From the NCBI GenBank assembly GCA_017745235.1, contig JAGHZU010000004.1:124001-188000 (forward strand): DNA of 64,000 bases, given 5' to 3'. A program made the translations under genes and the position numbers. Within the stretch, counting starts at the first letter, position 1; every line of letters begins with the position of its first letter. Positions 17,339-26,407 of the stretch are shown here, piece after piece. This stretch comes from Caulobacter sp. Its GTDB lineage: Bacteria > Pseudomonadota > Alphaproteobacteria > Caulobacterales > Caulobacteraceae. The notes under the pieces were generated by a model. That model did not search any database and was not told the DNA's origin. It was given only the letters and a program-made list of their open reading frames with translations.

Positions 17339-18597
17339 CCTTTGGAAGCCTTGTAACGCTCCACGTCGATCTCCCCCTCCCAACGGCCGACGGCCGTGGC
17401 CACGGCCAGGTCGGCGGTGACGTTGGGCACCGTGCGGATCATGTCCAGCACCCGGTCGAACGGCAGGATGAAGCCCACGATGATCGCCGTGCGTTCCGGG
17501 CCCACCCCGATCGAAGCCAGGACGGCCGCCAGGATAAACAGCGAGCCGGACGGCACCGGCGCCACGCCCATGGCTACGATCGTCGTCGTCACCGCCACCA
17601 GGGCGTAGTCGGTCAAGGTCAGATGCACGCCGAACACCTGGGCGGCGAAGATCGTAAGCATGGCCACGTACATCGCCGTGCCGTCCATGCCGATGGTCGC
17701 GCCCAGCGGCAGGACGGTGGAGCTGACCGAGGGGCTGATCCCCAGATTGTCCTCCGACACCCGGATCGCGACGGGTAGCGAGGCCGAGCTGGAGGCGGTG
17801 GAAAAGCCCACCAGCATGGCGTCCATGATCCCCTTGAAGAACGGCGCGACCGGCAGCCAGGCCAGGAACCGCACGACGGCCCCGTGCACCAGCAGGGTCT
17901 GGATCGCCGAGCCGAGCACTACGCACAGGGCCAGTTGGGCCACATGAACGAAGGTGGCCGGCCCATTGTGGCCCATCACCACCGCGATCAAGGCGAAAAC
18001 GCCGAACGGCGCGGTCTCCATCACGAAGCCCACGACCCGCAGCATCACCTCGGACGCCGACTTCAGCAGGCGCGCGGTCGGTTGGCCGTCCTCGCCCGCG
18101 ACGATCACGCCGGCCCCGACCAGCACCGCGAAGAAGATGATGGCCAGGGTGTCGCCGTCGGCCAGGGCCTTGATCGGATTGAGCGGAACGATGCCGATGA
18201 ATAGCTCACCCGGCGACTTGGGCGTTCCCACCGGCTGAGGCGCGACGCCGTGCAGGTCCGCGCCGATGCCGGGTCCCATGAGGGTGGCCAGGACCAGCCC
18301 CACGCACACCGCCAGGAAGCTGGTCAGGAAATACATGCCGATAGTCTTGACGCCGATGCCGCCCAGACGCTTGGGATCGCCCAGCTGAGCCACGCCCGAG
18401 GCGATGATCACGAACACCAGCGGCGCCACCAGCATGCGGATCAGCCGCACGAACACGTCGCCCACCAGCTTCAGGCTGGAAGCGCCCTCGCCCCAGGCGT
18501 AGCCGACGATCGCGCCCAGCACCAAGGCCACGAGAATGCGCTTCCACAGCGGGGTGGCGAACCACCAGCGCAAGGGCCCCTTGGCGACTTCCGACAT
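17335..18597 (-). CDS. Dicarboxylate/amino acid:cation symporter (DAACS family)
   Basis: The 420-residue inner-membrane protein has about eight helices plus re-entrant loops. The Ser-rich loop FSTASSSASLPVAI and the motif LPLGATIGMDGTAMYVA are diagnostic for the glutamate/aspartate/C4-dicarboxylate symporters (GltP/DctA). It should take up acidic amino acids or dicarboxylates with protons or sodium. The ATG at 18597 has GGGGGAG upstream. The epimerase gene ends 62 bases upstream on the same strand, so the two may be co-transcribed. If so, import or salvage of glutamate fits with murein-peptide recycling. Its stop codon shares CTAG with that of the convergent HxlR gene. Confidence 0.92.
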   Translation of the reverse strand: MSEVAKGPLRWWFATPLWKRILVALVLGAIVGYAWGEGASSLKLVGDVFVRLIRMLVAPLVFVIIASGVAQLGDPKRLGGIGVKTIGMYFLTSFLAVCVGLVLATLMGPGIGADLHGVAPQPVGTPKSPGELFIGIVPLNPIKALADGDTLAIIFFAVLVGAGVIVAGEDGQPTARLLKSASEVMLRVVGFVMETAPFGVFALIAVVMGHNGPATFVHVAQLALCVVLGSAIQTLLVHGAVVRFLAWLPVAPFFKGIMDAMLVGFSTASSSASLPVAIRVSEDNLGISPSVSSTVLPLGATIGMDGTAMYVAMLTIFAAQVFGVHLTLTDYALVAVTTTIVAMGVAPVPSGSLFILAAVLASIGVGPERTAIIVGFILPFDRVLDMIRTVPNVTADLAVATAVGRWEGEIDVERYKASKG

Positions 18598-18659
18598 GCC
18601 GACTCCCCCGTACTCAGAAGCACAGAGCATGGACAGTCGGGCGTCAGGTCAAGCGGCTG

Positions 18660-19673
18660 TCACAGCCACAGGTCCTGAGTTGTGATCCCGTCGCCCCAGA
18701 AGCCCGGCGCCGGCGGGGTCAAACGTCCGTCGGCCACATGGCAGCCGCCAGGGTGGTCGACCGCCAGCCACCAGGGACCGTCCAGGTCGGCGAAGGCGCA
18801 GCGACCCGCCAGATGCAGGGCCGGGGCGATGGCCAGGGAGGAGGCGACCATGCAGCCGACCATCAGGCCGAAGCCGTGGTTCTGGGCCCCCTCCAGCATC
18901 AGCAGGGCCTCGCTGAGCCCGCCGGCCTTGTCCAGTTTCAGGTTCACGGCCTTGTAGCGGCCGCGTAGCGCCGCCAGATCGGCGGCCACGTGCACCGACT
19001 CGTCGGCGCAAATGACATAGGGCGGGTCGTAGCCCTCCAAAGCCTGGTCCTGGCCCGCCGGCAGGGGCTGCTCGACCAAGGCGATGTTCAGATCCGACAG
19101 GATCGGCTTGAGGCCGTCGAGAAGGGCGAAGTCCCAGCCCTCGTTCGGGTCGACGATCAGGCGAGCGTCCGGCGCCGCCCGCGCCACCGCCAGCAGGCGG
19201 GCGGCGGGATCCTCGGCCGAGAGCTTGACCTTGATCAGCGGTGCGGAAGCCACGGCGCGGGCGGCGGCCTCCATGGCCTCGGGCGTGTCCAGGCTGACGG
19301 TGACGGCGGTGACGAGGCTGGGAGGAACCGGCAGGGCCGTCAGGGCCTCGACGCTCAGTCCCTCGCGCTTGGCCCGCAGATCCCACAGGGCGCAGTCCAA
19401 GGCGTTGCGGGCCGCGCCGGCCGACAGCACCTCAAGCGCCTCGTACGGCCGCGCGCCCTCGGCCAGCCGATCAAGCGCCGGCGCCAGCTGGGCCAGGACG
19501 CTGTCGACGGTTTCGTCGTAGCGGGCGTAGGGCACGCTCTCGCCACGTCCGATCAAGCCATTCTCCTCGACCTCGACCACCACCACCTCGGCGGCGGTCT
19601 TGACCCCGCGCGAGATGCGGAACGGCGCCTTCAGGCGATGGCTGACATGGGTGGCGGAGACGGTGCGACGCAT
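18660..19673 (-). CDS. Dipeptide epimerase, enolase superfamily (L-Ala-D/L-Glu epimerase type)
   Basis: The 337-residue cytoplasmic enzyme has the muconate-lactonizing-enzyme-type residues in order: KxK at Lys148/Lys150 (IKVKL), metal ligands Asp175 (IVDPNEGW), Glu201 (VEQPL) and Asp224 (CADES), and the opposing base Lys near 246-249 (NLKLDKAGG). This pattern fits dipeptide epimerases that convert L-Ala-D-Glu from murein recycling to L-Ala-L-Glu. Specificity for Ala-Glu is inferred from the family, not proven. The reading frame opens at an ATG at 19673. Downstream on the same strand is a glutamate/dicarboxylate-type symporter. Confidence 0.88.
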   Translation of the reverse strand: MRRTVSATHVSHRLKAPFRISRGVKTAAEVVVVEVEENGLIGRGESVPYARYDETVDSVLAQLAPALDRLAEGARPYEALEVLSAGAARNALDCALWDLRAKREGLSVEALTALPVPPSLVTAVTVSLDTPEAMEAAARAVASAPLIKVKLSAEDPAARLLAVARAAPDARLIVDPNEGWDFALLDGLKPILSDLNIALVEQPLPAGQDQALEGYDPPYVICADESVHVAADLAALRGRYKAVNLKLDKAGGLSEALLMLEGAQNHGFGLMVGCMVASSLAIAPALHLAGRCAFADLDGPWWLAVDHPGGCHVADGRLTPPAPGFWGDGITTQDLWL

Positions 19674-19712
19674 CCTCCTGCCATCTCACCGTTCACGGCG
19701 TTTGGCGAGGGG

Positions 19713-19925
19713 CTAGCGGACGCGGCGAGGGATCGGAGAGTCGGCGCGGCGCTCGCGGAACACCTGCAGGGCCAGGGCCGGGCGCACCAGGAACAGAGCG
19801 GCCCAGACCAGCAGGACGCCGCCATAGTTCAACGCGCCCACGATCCCGCCGGGGCGCCCCGGACGCGTGAACCGAACGTTGCGCGGCGCGGGCTGGAACA
19901 GGCTGGGCATGGCGATGTCGGTCAT
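19713..19925 (-). CDS. Small membrane protein, unknown function
   Basis: This is a 70-residue protein with one hydrophobic segment (ALNYGGVLLVWAALFLVRPALAL) and a basic C-terminal tail. It is not recognised. The ATG at 19925 has a perfect GGAGG 6 bases upstream, which is the main evidence that it is translated. It lies 39 bases upstream of the epimerase on the same strand and may be the first gene of that operon. Confidence 0.55.
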   Translation of the reverse strand: MTDIAMPSLFQPAPRNVRFTRPGRPGGIVGALNYGGVLLVWAALFLVRPALALQVFRERRADSPIPRRVR

Positions 19926-20058
19926 GGCGTCCTCCTTGGATGCGACCAACGTGGACCCGCCATGCGTCAATTCCGGACGTATGGACGCGGCCCTCCGGCA
20001 TCCCTATTTCCGGGTCTCGCGTTCTCCTCCAACGAACGCCCCAGGAGTCCACGTTTCG

Positions 20059-20370
20059 ATGAGCAAGCCGGTCACGATCACCATTCCCCACCAGTTGGGC
20101 GCGGCCGAAGCCCGGCGGCGCATCGAGGAAGGGTTCGGCCAGTTAATCGGCCAGGCGGGCGGCATGCTGACCAACGTCCAGAAGGCTTGGGTCGGCGACA
20201 CCTTGAATTTCTCGGCCCAGGCCATGGGCCAGACCATCTCGGGCGCCCTGTTCGTCATGGACCAATCCGTGCGCATGGACCTGGTGCTGCCCGGCCTGCT
20301 GGGCATGATCGCCGGCAAGATCACAGGCCAGGTCAAGCAACAGGGCCAACTGCTGCTCGAGAAGAAGTAG
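20059..20370 (+). CDS. Polyhydroxyalkanoic acid system family protein
   Basis: The 103-residue protein matches the PHA_gran_rgn type (PF09650). It opens with VTITIPHQLGAAEARRRIEEGFGQL. The middle has SAQAMGQTISGALFVMDQSVRMDLVLP, and the end is helical (AGKITGQVKQQGQLLLEKK). Relatives were named from linkage to polyhydroxyalkanoate genes but are widespread, and their activity is unknown. They resemble small lipid-binding or SRPBCC-like folds. An AGGAG lies 11 bases before the ATG. No PHA synthase or depolymerase is seen in this window. Confidence 0.82.
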   Translation: MSKPVTITIPHQLGAAEARRRIEEGFGQLIGQAGGMLTNVQKAWVGDTLNFSAQAMGQTISGALFVMDQSVRMDLVLPGLLGMIAGKITGQVKQQGQLLLEKK

Positions 20371-20378
20371 AGACCCCC

Positions 20379-20834
20379 CTACCCCTTCTTCGCCTTCTGA
20401 ACCTTCCGGGCCTTGTCCCGCTTTTCCGCCGCCCGGTCGCGCCGAGCGTCCCGCTCGGCCGAGACCTTGTCGAGCCGTTCATGGGCGCGGCGGGCGCGCT
20501 CGACGCAGCGCGCGTGCATGGCCGCCAGCTCCTTCTCGGTCAGCTTCTCAATGCCCATGAAGTCGTTCTCGGCCTCGGACGTCAGGATCAACTCGTCCAG
20601 CTTGGTCTGGACCGCCGCGCTGTCGCGGTTTTGGGTGTTCTGGATCAGGAACACCATCAGGAAGGTGATGATCGTGGTGCCGGTGTTGATGACCAGCTGC
20701 CAGGTCTCGGAGAACTGGAAGATCGGCCCGCTGGCCGCCCAGCCGACAACCAGAAGCAGGCACAGGATAAAAATTCCGGGGCTGCCCGCGACCCTGGCGG
20801 TGGCGTTTGCAAATCGGGCGAAGAATCTGTCCAT
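20379..20834 (-). CDS. Low-affinity iron permease family protein
   Basis: The 151-residue protein of the PF04120 family has two closely spaced helices (IFILCLLLVVGWAASGPIF and WQLVINTGTTIITFLMVFLIQNTQNRD). The second carries the conserved TTIITFLMVFLIQNTQNRD signature. A charged C-terminal tail rich in Arg/Lys/Glu follows and is probably cytoplasmic and coiled. The name comes from yeast Fet4 homology. In bacteria the transport activity is not proven. It converges on the PHA-system gene with 8 bases between stops. Confidence 0.85.
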   Translation of the reverse strand: MDRFFARFANATARVAGSPGIFILCLLLVVGWAASGPIFQFSETWQLVINTGTTIITFLMVFLIQNTQNRDSAAVQTKLDELILTSEAENDFMGIEKLTEKELAAMHARCVERARRAHERLDKVSAERDARRDRAAEKRDKARKVQKAKKG

Positions 20835-21066
20835 GCGCGCTCCTGGCCCCTAGGAACGCCTTCGCCGCCAAGGGGTTCGATCGCGCCCGCGGTTTCCGTT
20901 GCGGCGCCGTGCGACCAAGCGGGAACGCCAGCGCCGCCTCGCAGCCACAACCCTGGCGTGATTGCCCTCTGCCTAGAGATGCGGCAAAGCGTCACATCGC
21001 GGAATAACGAAGAAACCCAAGGGGATACTTCATCGTATTTCCTCCCGTCCGGGGAACGGGATCAAC

Positions 21067-23130
21067 ATGCAGGCTAACGTCGCCCATCAGGAGCAGCGGC
21101 GGCAGGACACGCTCCTGTTCGTCCTGTCGGTGTCGCTGGTGGCGAGCCAGGCGTTCAGCGATTTCGTCACCCGCAGCCCCCTGAACATAGCCACCCTCTG
21201 GCCGTCCAACGCCCTGCTGGCCGCCGGCCTGCTGGTCCTGACCCCGTCCCGTCGCATCGGCCTGGTCCTGCTGGCGGTGATCTCGCACCTGGTGATCGAC
21301 GTGATGGTGGGCGACAGCCTGGCGCGCGCGGGCGTCTACACCGTGGTCGACGTCGGCGAGGGCCTGCTGGTGTGGGTGGTGACGGGCCGCTTCTTCGGCG
21401 GCCCGCCACGGGTGCGGACCATGCGGCAACTGGCCCTTCTGACCACCCTGACCGCCCCCGTCACCCTGCTGTCCGCCGTCGTGGCCGCCACGACCCTGAC
21501 CGTGTTCTTCGGCGAACCGTTCGTGACGGTGCTGGCCGACTGGTTCATGTGCGGCGTCCTGGGCATGTCGATCGTGCTGCCGGCGGTGCTGGTGCTGCTG
21601 GACAGCGAGCACCGGCGCGCCTTCCACCGCAGCCTGCCCGAGCGCGCCGGCCTTTACATGGTGACGGCCCTGCTGACGGCGGCGGTGTTTCACCCCCGCG
21701 GCGTCCCGGCCCCCTTCATCCTGTTTCCGATCGTCGTGCTGACAGCCTTCCGCCTGGGTCCGCGCGGCGCAGCCTCGGCTTCGATGATCGTGGCGTGCGT
21801 GGCCATTCCGCTGACCGTGCGAGGCCTGTGGAGCGACCAGATCTTCACGGGCTGGCCCCAGGCCCAGCAGAACCGCGTGGTGCAGGCCTTCGTGGGCATG
21901 CTGTTCGTCACCAGCCTGGCCACCGGCCTGGCCCTGGCCCAGCAGGAGCGCCTGCGTCGCCTCCTGGTGCGCCGCGAGCAGCTGACCCGCGCCGCCCGCT
22001 CGCGCGCCCTGGCCGCCAACGAGGCCAAGACCGAATTCCTGGCCACCATGAGCCATGAGATCCGCACGCCCCTGAACAGCGTGCTGGGCTTCACACAGCT
22101 GCTGGTCGGCCGCCAGGACCTGCCCGCCGACGCTCGCCGCCAGCTGTCGCTGATCGACAGCGCCGGCACGGCCCTGTTGACCGTGGTCAACGACATTCTC
22201 GACTTTTCGCGGGTCGAGGCCGGCCAGGTCGAGCTGCTGTTCCAACCCACCTCGGCCGCCGCCGTGCTGCATGACGCCGTCGGCATCATTCGCCCCGAGG
22301 CCGAGAACAAGGGCCTGACCGTCGAGGTCGAGGTCCAGGATCCCGTCGGCGGCCTGCACGACCTGGATGGTCTGCGCCTGCGCCAGGTGCTGCTGAACCT
22401 TCTCAACAACGCCGTGAAGTTCACCGAGGCTGGCCGCATCCGCGCCTGCCTGACCGTGGAGGCGGGCGACATCGAGGACCGGCTGAAGTTCGAGATCATC
22501 GACACCGGTGTCGGCATCGCGGTCGAGCGACAGGGCCGCCTGTTCCAGCGCTTCAGCCAGATCGACAGCTCGGCCAGCCGCGCCTATGGCGGCGCGGGCC
22601 TGGGACTGGCGATCAGCAAGGCCCTGGTCGATCTGATGGGCGGACGGATCGGCGCCGACAGCGCCCCGGGCCGCGGCTCCGTCTTCTGGGTGGAACTATC
22701 GGCGCCGGAGGTCGAGGTGTTCGACGTGGCCGAGCCCGAACCGACGGCCGAACCCGGCGCGGCCCGCATTCTGCTGGTCGACGACCATCCGATGAACCGC
22801 GAGATCGGCTCGGCCCTGCTGGCGCTGGTGGGCTGTCGCGTGGAGACCGCCGAAAACGGCCAGCAGGCCGTGGCCAAGGCCGCGCGCGGCGGCTACGACA
22901 TCATCCTGATGGACATCCACATGCCCGAGATGGACGGCCTGGCCGCAACCCGGGCCATCCGCGCCCTGGAAGGGCCGCTGGGCGATATCCCCATCATCGC
23001 CATGAGCGCCGACGCCCTGCCCCAGCAGGTCGAGCGTTGCTACGCCGCTGGCATGGTCGACCACGTGGCCAAGCCCGTGCAGCGGGAGGTGCTGTACGCC
23101 AAGGTCAGCCGCTGGCTGGCGCGGAAGTAG
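21067..23130 (+). CDS. Hybrid sensor histidine kinase with MASE1-like membrane sensor and receiver
   Basis: The 687-residue protein has an N-terminal membrane module of about eight helices (residues 15-295). It contains a WPSNALLAAGLL motif and resembles MASE1. A coiled segment and a HisKA domain follow, with phospho-acceptor His330 (MSHEIRTPLN). The HATPase domain has an N-box near 444-452, IIDTGVGI and GGAGLGLAIS. The C-terminal receiver has acceptor Asp616 (IILMDIHMPEMDG). It should sense a membrane or small-molecule signal and relay phosphate internally, then to an Hpt protein. No cognate regulator or Hpt gene is adjacent. GGGAACGGGA lies just upstream of the ATG. Confidence 0.92.
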   Translation: MQANVAHQEQRRQDTLLFVLSVSLVASQAFSDFVTRSPLNIATLWPSNALLAAGLLVLTPSRRIGLVLLAVISHLVIDVMVGDSLARAGVYTVVDVGEGLLVWVVTGRFFGGPPRVRTMRQLALLTTLTAPVTLLSAVVAATTLTVFFGEPFVTVLADWFMCGVLGMSIVLPAVLVLLDSEHRRAFHRSLPERAGLYMVTALLTAAVFHPRGVPAPFILFPIVVLTAFRLGPRGAASASMIVACVAIPLTVRGLWSDQIFTGWPQAQQNRVVQAFVGMLFVTSLATGLALAQQERLRRLLVRREQLTRAARSRALAANEAKTEFLATMSHEIRTPLNSVLGFTQLLVGRQDLPADARRQLSLIDSAGTALLTVVNDILDFSRVEAGQVELLFQPTSAAAVLHDAVGIIRPEAENKGLTVEVEVQDPVGGLHDLDGLRLRQVLLNLLNNAVKFTEAGRIRACLTVEAGDIEDRLKFEIIDTGVGIAVERQGRLFQRFSQIDSSASRAYGGAGLGLAISKALVDLMGGRIGADSAPGRGSVFWVELSAPEVEVFDVAEPEPTAEPGAARILLVDDHPMNREIGSALLALVGCRVETAENGQQAVAKAARGGYDIILMDIHMPEMDGLAATRAIRALEGPLGDIPIIAMSADALPQQVERCYAAGMVDHVAKPVQREVLYAKVSRWLARK

Positions 23131-23199
23131 GTCCGGGAACGCCCCTTCCCACGCAAGGCCCCGCCCACTACGTTCGCCGGGCTATTCGGGGAGTCCGAG

Positions 23200-24195
23200 A
23201 TGAAGTTCCTGCGCCTGGCCGCCATGGCCTCCGCCCTGACCGTCTGCGCCGCCCTGGCGGCCTGCTCGCCCGCGAAGAAGGAGGCCCCGCCCTCGGCGCC
23301 GGGCCGCACGGCGTTGAAGCTGGCCACCGACTGGAAGGGCGAGGCCGAGCTGGGCGGCTACTATCAGGCCGTGGCCACGGGCGAGTACGCCAAGCGCGGC
23401 CTGGACGTGACCCTGATCCAGGGCGGCCCCGGCGTGAACGTGCCCCAGCTGCTCGCCACGGGCGCGGTCGACGTGGGCGTGGGTTCCAACAGCTTCATCG
23501 TGCTGAACCTGGCCAAGGAGAAGGTGCCGGTGAAGGCTGTCGCCGCCTTCATGGACAAGGATCCCCAGGTGCTGATCGCCCACCCCGACCAGGGGATCAA
23601 CGGCATCGGCGACATGAAGGGCCGGCCGATCCTGCTTTCGGACGCCTCCAAGACCGCGTTCTGGGTGTGGCTGCGCGCCAAGCACGGCTTCACCGACGAT
23701 CAGGTGCGCAGCTACAACTACTCGGCCGCGCCGTTCCTGGCCGACAAACGGGTGATCCAGCAGGGCTACGTCACGTCCGAGCCCTATCTGATCGAGAAGG
23801 AAGGCAAGGTGAAGCCTGCCGTGTTCCTGCTGGCCGACGACGGCTATCCGTCCTACGCCTCCATGGTCCTGGTCCCCGACGCCCTGATCGCCAAGAACCC
23901 GACGGCGGTGAAGGCCTTCGTCGAGGCCACCGCAGCGGGCTGGGTCTCGTACGTCTACGGCGACGCCAAGCCCGGCGACGCCTTGATCCTGAAGGACAAT
24001 CCGGAAATGACCCAGGACGTCCTGGACCAGGCCCGCGAGAAGATGCGCGCCTATGGGGTGGTGCCCAGGACCGGCGTCGGCGCGATGACCGACGCCCGTT
24101 GGGCCGAATTCTTCAAGGCTACGTCCAGCCAAGGGGTCTATCCCACGGACATGGACTACAAGCGCGCCTACACCCTGGACTTCATTCCGAAGTGA
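23200..24195 (+). CDS. ABC transporter substrate-binding lipoprotein (NMT1/SsuA-like)
   Basis: The 331-residue periplasmic lipoprotein has a signal peptide ending in the lipobox ALAAC (Cys about residue 24). The NMT1/THI5-like fold shows LATDWKGEAELGGYYQAVATGEYAKRGLDV and TGAVDVGVGSNSFIVL. Relatives bind thiamine pyrimidine precursors, sulfonates, nitrate or riboflavin-type ligands, and the ligand here cannot be fixed. No thiamine riboswitch is seen upstream. The gene overlaps the ATPase gene by 4 bases, and the permease follows in turn, giving a complete importer operon. Confidence 0.9.
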   Translation: MKFLRLAAMASALTVCAALAACSPAKKEAPPSAPGRTALKLATDWKGEAELGGYYQAVATGEYAKRGLDVTLIQGGPGVNVPQLLATGAVDVGVGSNSFIVLNLAKEKVPVKAVAAFMDKDPQVLIAHPDQGINGIGDMKGRPILLSDASKTAFWVWLRAKHGFTDDQVRSYNYSAAPFLADKRVIQQGYVTSEPYLIEKEGKVKPAVFLLADDGYPSYASMVLVPDALIAKNPTAVKAFVEATAAGWVSYVYGDAKPGDALILKDNPEMTQDVLDQAREKMRAYGVVPRTGVGAMTDARWAEFFKATSSQGVYPTDMDYKRAYTLDFIPK

Positions 24196-24947
24196 GCCGG
24201 CGCCTGATCGCCTCCCTCTCCGCCGTCGAGGTCGACTATGCCGGTCGCGGGCGCGTGCTGGGTCCGGTCGACCTGTCGCTGGCCAGCGGCGAGATCGTCG
24301 CCCTGGTCGGGCCGTCGGGCTGCGGCAAGTCCACGGCCTTGCGCCTGCTGGCCGGACTGGAGACGCCCACCCGCGGCGAGGTGACCCGCGCCGCCGGCCG
24401 GGGCGAGACCTCGGTCGTCTTCCAGGCCCCAACCCTGGCCCCTTGGATGAGCGCGGCGGCCAATGTCGCCCTGCCGCTGGAGCTCGCCGACCTCCCCGCG
24501 CGCGAAGCCCGCGCCCAGGCGGTTGAGGCCCTGGCCAAGGTGGGCCTGAAGGGCGCCGAGGCCGCCCGCCCCGCCCAGCTGTCGGGCGGCATGGCCATGC
24601 GCGCCTCGCTGGCCCGGGCCCTGATCACCCGCCCGCGCCTGCTGCTGCTGGACGAACCCTTCGCCGCCCTGGACGAGATCACCCGCCGGGCCCTGGCCGA
24701 CGACGTTCTGGCGCTGGTGAACGAGCTGGCGCCGGCCGTGATCTTCGTCACCCACAATGTCGAAGAGGCCGTCTACATGGCCGGCCGCGTGGTGGTGATG
24801 TGTCCCGCCCCCGGCCGCATCGCCGGCGAGGTGACCGTCGAGGGGCCTCTGGTCCGCCCGCCGGGCTTCCGCACGACCGAAGGCTTCCGCGCGACGGTCG
24901 AGGCGGTCTCGTCCCTGCTGGCCCAAGGCGTCGGGGCCGCCGCATGA
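24192..24947 (+). CDS. ABC transporter ATP-binding protein (nitrate/sulfonate type)
   Basis: This is a 251-residue ATPase with Walker A GPSGCGKST, a VVFQAPTLAPWM Q-loop and signature LSGGMAMRASLARAL. Walker B LLLLDEPFAALDE and switch FVTHNVEEAVYMAGRV complete it. The signature has MAMR where most relatives have QQR, as is common in the SsuB/TauB group. The start is a GTG whose GTGA overlaps the stop of the binding-protein gene, a sign of translational coupling. The 3' end overlaps the permease start by ATGA. Confidence 0.93.
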   Translation: MSRRLIASLSAVEVDYAGRGRVLGPVDLSLASGEIVALVGPSGCGKSTALRLLAGLETPTRGEVTRAAGRGETSVVFQAPTLAPWMSAAANVALPLELADLPAREARAQAVEALAKVGLKGAEAARPAQLSGGMAMRASLARALITRPRLLLLDEPFAALDEITRRALADDVLALVNELAPAVIFVTHNVEEAVYMAGRVVVMCPAPGRIAGEVTVEGPLVRPPGFRTTEGFRATVEAVSSLLAQGVGAAA

Positions 24948-25702
24948 CCCGCGTCCTGGCCCCGCTTTTCCTGATCGTCCTGCTGCTGGCGGCCTGGGAG
25001 GTGGCCTGCCGCGCCCTGGAGGTGCCGGTCTACCTGCTGCCCGCGCCCTCGGCGATCGGCCGGGCCCTGGTCGAGGGCTGGCCGCTGCTGTTGGCCAGCG
25101 CCTGGAACACCCTGGCCACCGCGTTGATCGGCCTGGCCCTCGCCAGCGCCCTGGCCTGCGGATTGGCCCTGCTGGTCAGCCTCCATCCGGCCGTAGAGGA
25201 CGCGGTGCGCCCCGTGGCCGTGACCCTGCAGGTCACGCCGCTTGTAGCGATCGGACCGCTGGTGACCATCTGGGCGGGGATCGAGCACCCTGGACGCGCC
25301 GTCGTGGCCCTGGCCGCCGTGGCCGCCTTCTTTCCGATCTTCTCCGGCGCCCTGACCGGCCTGAAAGCCGTGGATCCGGACCTGTCGCGCCTGTTCGACC
25401 TGTACGGCGCCGGCCGCGTCCAGCGCTTGTGGCGACTGCGCCTGCCCTCGGCTGTTCCGGCCCTGCTGGAAGGGCACAAGGTGGCCGCGGGCCTGGCCGT
25501 CGTGGGCGCCGTAGTCGCCGAGTTCGTGGCCGGCTCGGGAGGCAGCCAGGGCCTGGCCTGGCGGGTTCTGGAAGCTTCCAACCGCCTGCAGACTGCACGG
25601 GTGTTCGCGGCCCTGGCCGTCCTGGCTGTCCTGGGGGTGGCGGTGCATGGCGTGCTGAGCCTGGTCGAGCGTCGCCTGTTGACCTGGTGGCGCGGCCGCT
25701 GA
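24944..25702 (+). CDS. ABC transporter permease (SsuC/TauC type)
   Basis: The 252-residue inner-membrane protein has about six helices. The coupling-helix (EAA) region is seen around residues 140-175 (GLKAVDPDLSRLFDLYGAGRVQRLWRLRLPSAVPALLEG), which matches the BPD_transp_1 family. It is translationally coupled to the ATPase by a 4-base overlap. With the preceding two genes it forms a one-permease importer, presumably a homodimer in the membrane. Confidence 0.93.
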   Translation: MTRVLAPLFLIVLLLAAWEVACRALEVPVYLLPAPSAIGRALVEGWPLLLASAWNTLATALIGLALASALACGLALLVSLHPAVEDAVRPVAVTLQVTPLVAIGPLVTIWAGIEHPGRAVVALAAVAAFFPIFSGALTGLKAVDPDLSRLFDLYGAGRVQRLWRLRLPSAVPALLEGHKVAAGLAVVGAVVAEFVAGSGGSQGLAWRVLEASNRLQTARVFAALAVLAVLGVAVHGVLSLVERRLLTWWRGR

Positions 25703-25733
25703 CCCGTTCCGCCGCAACGAAATCGGCGCCGCG

Positions 25734-25748
25734 TTAGGCCAAGATTAA
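25734..25748. promoter_or_regulatory. Near-consensus CtrA-type box
   Basis: TTAG-GCCAAGA-TTAA matches TTAA-N7-TTAA in 7 of 8 fixed positions with the exact 7-base spacer. It lies 50 bases before the start of the secreted proline-rich protein. CtrA control of that gene and the DUF2336 gene behind it is inferred, not shown. Confidence 0.45.
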
Positions 25749-25798
25749 GTCAGCCTCCGTACACAACGTAAGGACCTCCCTTCCTTCCGGAATGGTTC

Positions 25799-26407
25799 AT
25801 GCGCCGCGTCGTCCTTCTGTCCGCCCTGCTGAGCATCGCCGCCCCGGCGTACGCCGATGGCGCGCGCGAAAGCCGCTACGGACCCGCCACGCCCCGCCAG
25901 AGCAATATCGAGGCCGCCGCCCGCTACGACGGACCCATGCTGGCCTGGTCCAACAAGCGCCAACCCCAACCGCCCGTTCCGCCGGCCCAAGCCGTGGCGA
26001 CCGCGCCCACGCGCCCGGCTCCGGTAGCCGCCTGGGCGGGCTATCGTCCAGCCGCCACGACCAACCCGGCCCCATCGCCGATCCAGGCTTCCGCCGCGCG
26101 CCTGCCCGACAGCCTCTACGCCACGCCCCAGCCGCCGCCAGGCCGTCAGATGGCCGCCGCGACGCCTCCTGGCGGAGGGGCCGGCGTGCGCTTCTATTCC
26201 GTGGGCCGAGCCTCGGGCCTGACGCCCGACGCCATCCCGCCCGCCGGCGCCGACAATCGCGTGCTGGTCATCGCCGATCAGCCCCCTCCGCCCAAGGACA
26301 GCGAGCCCATGCACGGGTCCGCCGACTGGCTGGCCGCCGGCGCACGCGGCGACGATGGCGACGACACCGGCGCCGACCGTAGCAAGACCCGGGACCAAGG
26401 CCTTTGA
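25799..26407 (+). CDS. Secreted proline-rich hypothetical protein
   Basis: This 202-residue protein has a signal peptide (MRRVVLLSALLSIAAPAYA). The remainder is low-complexity and rich in Pro and Ala, without a recognised domain, so it is likely a flexible periplasmic or surface protein. The ATG at 25799 directly starts the signal peptide. Its last 4 bases overlap the TTG start of the DUF2336 gene, so the two are translationally coupled. A near-consensus CtrA box lies upstream. Confidence 0.65.
   Translation: MRRVVLLSALLSIAAPAYADGARESRYGPATPRQSNIEAAARYDGPMLAWSNKRQPQPPVPPAQAVATAPTRPAPVAAWAGYRPAATTNPAPSPIQASAARLPDSLYATPQPPPGRQMAAATPPGGGAGVRFYSVGRASGLTPDAIPPAGADNRVLVIADQPPPPKDSEPMHGSADWLAAGARGDDGDDTGADRSKTRDQGL

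Noticed and set aside
18990..20058. A very long plus-strand frame across the epimerase and the small membrane protein
   Set aside because: It is antisense to the epimerase with its intact enolase-superfamily residues. Only the PHA-system gene at 20059 is supported on the plus strand.
23131..23199. Thiamine (TPP) riboswitch before the NMT1-type importer
   Set aside because: The gap is only 69 bases and lacks the conserved riboswitch core.
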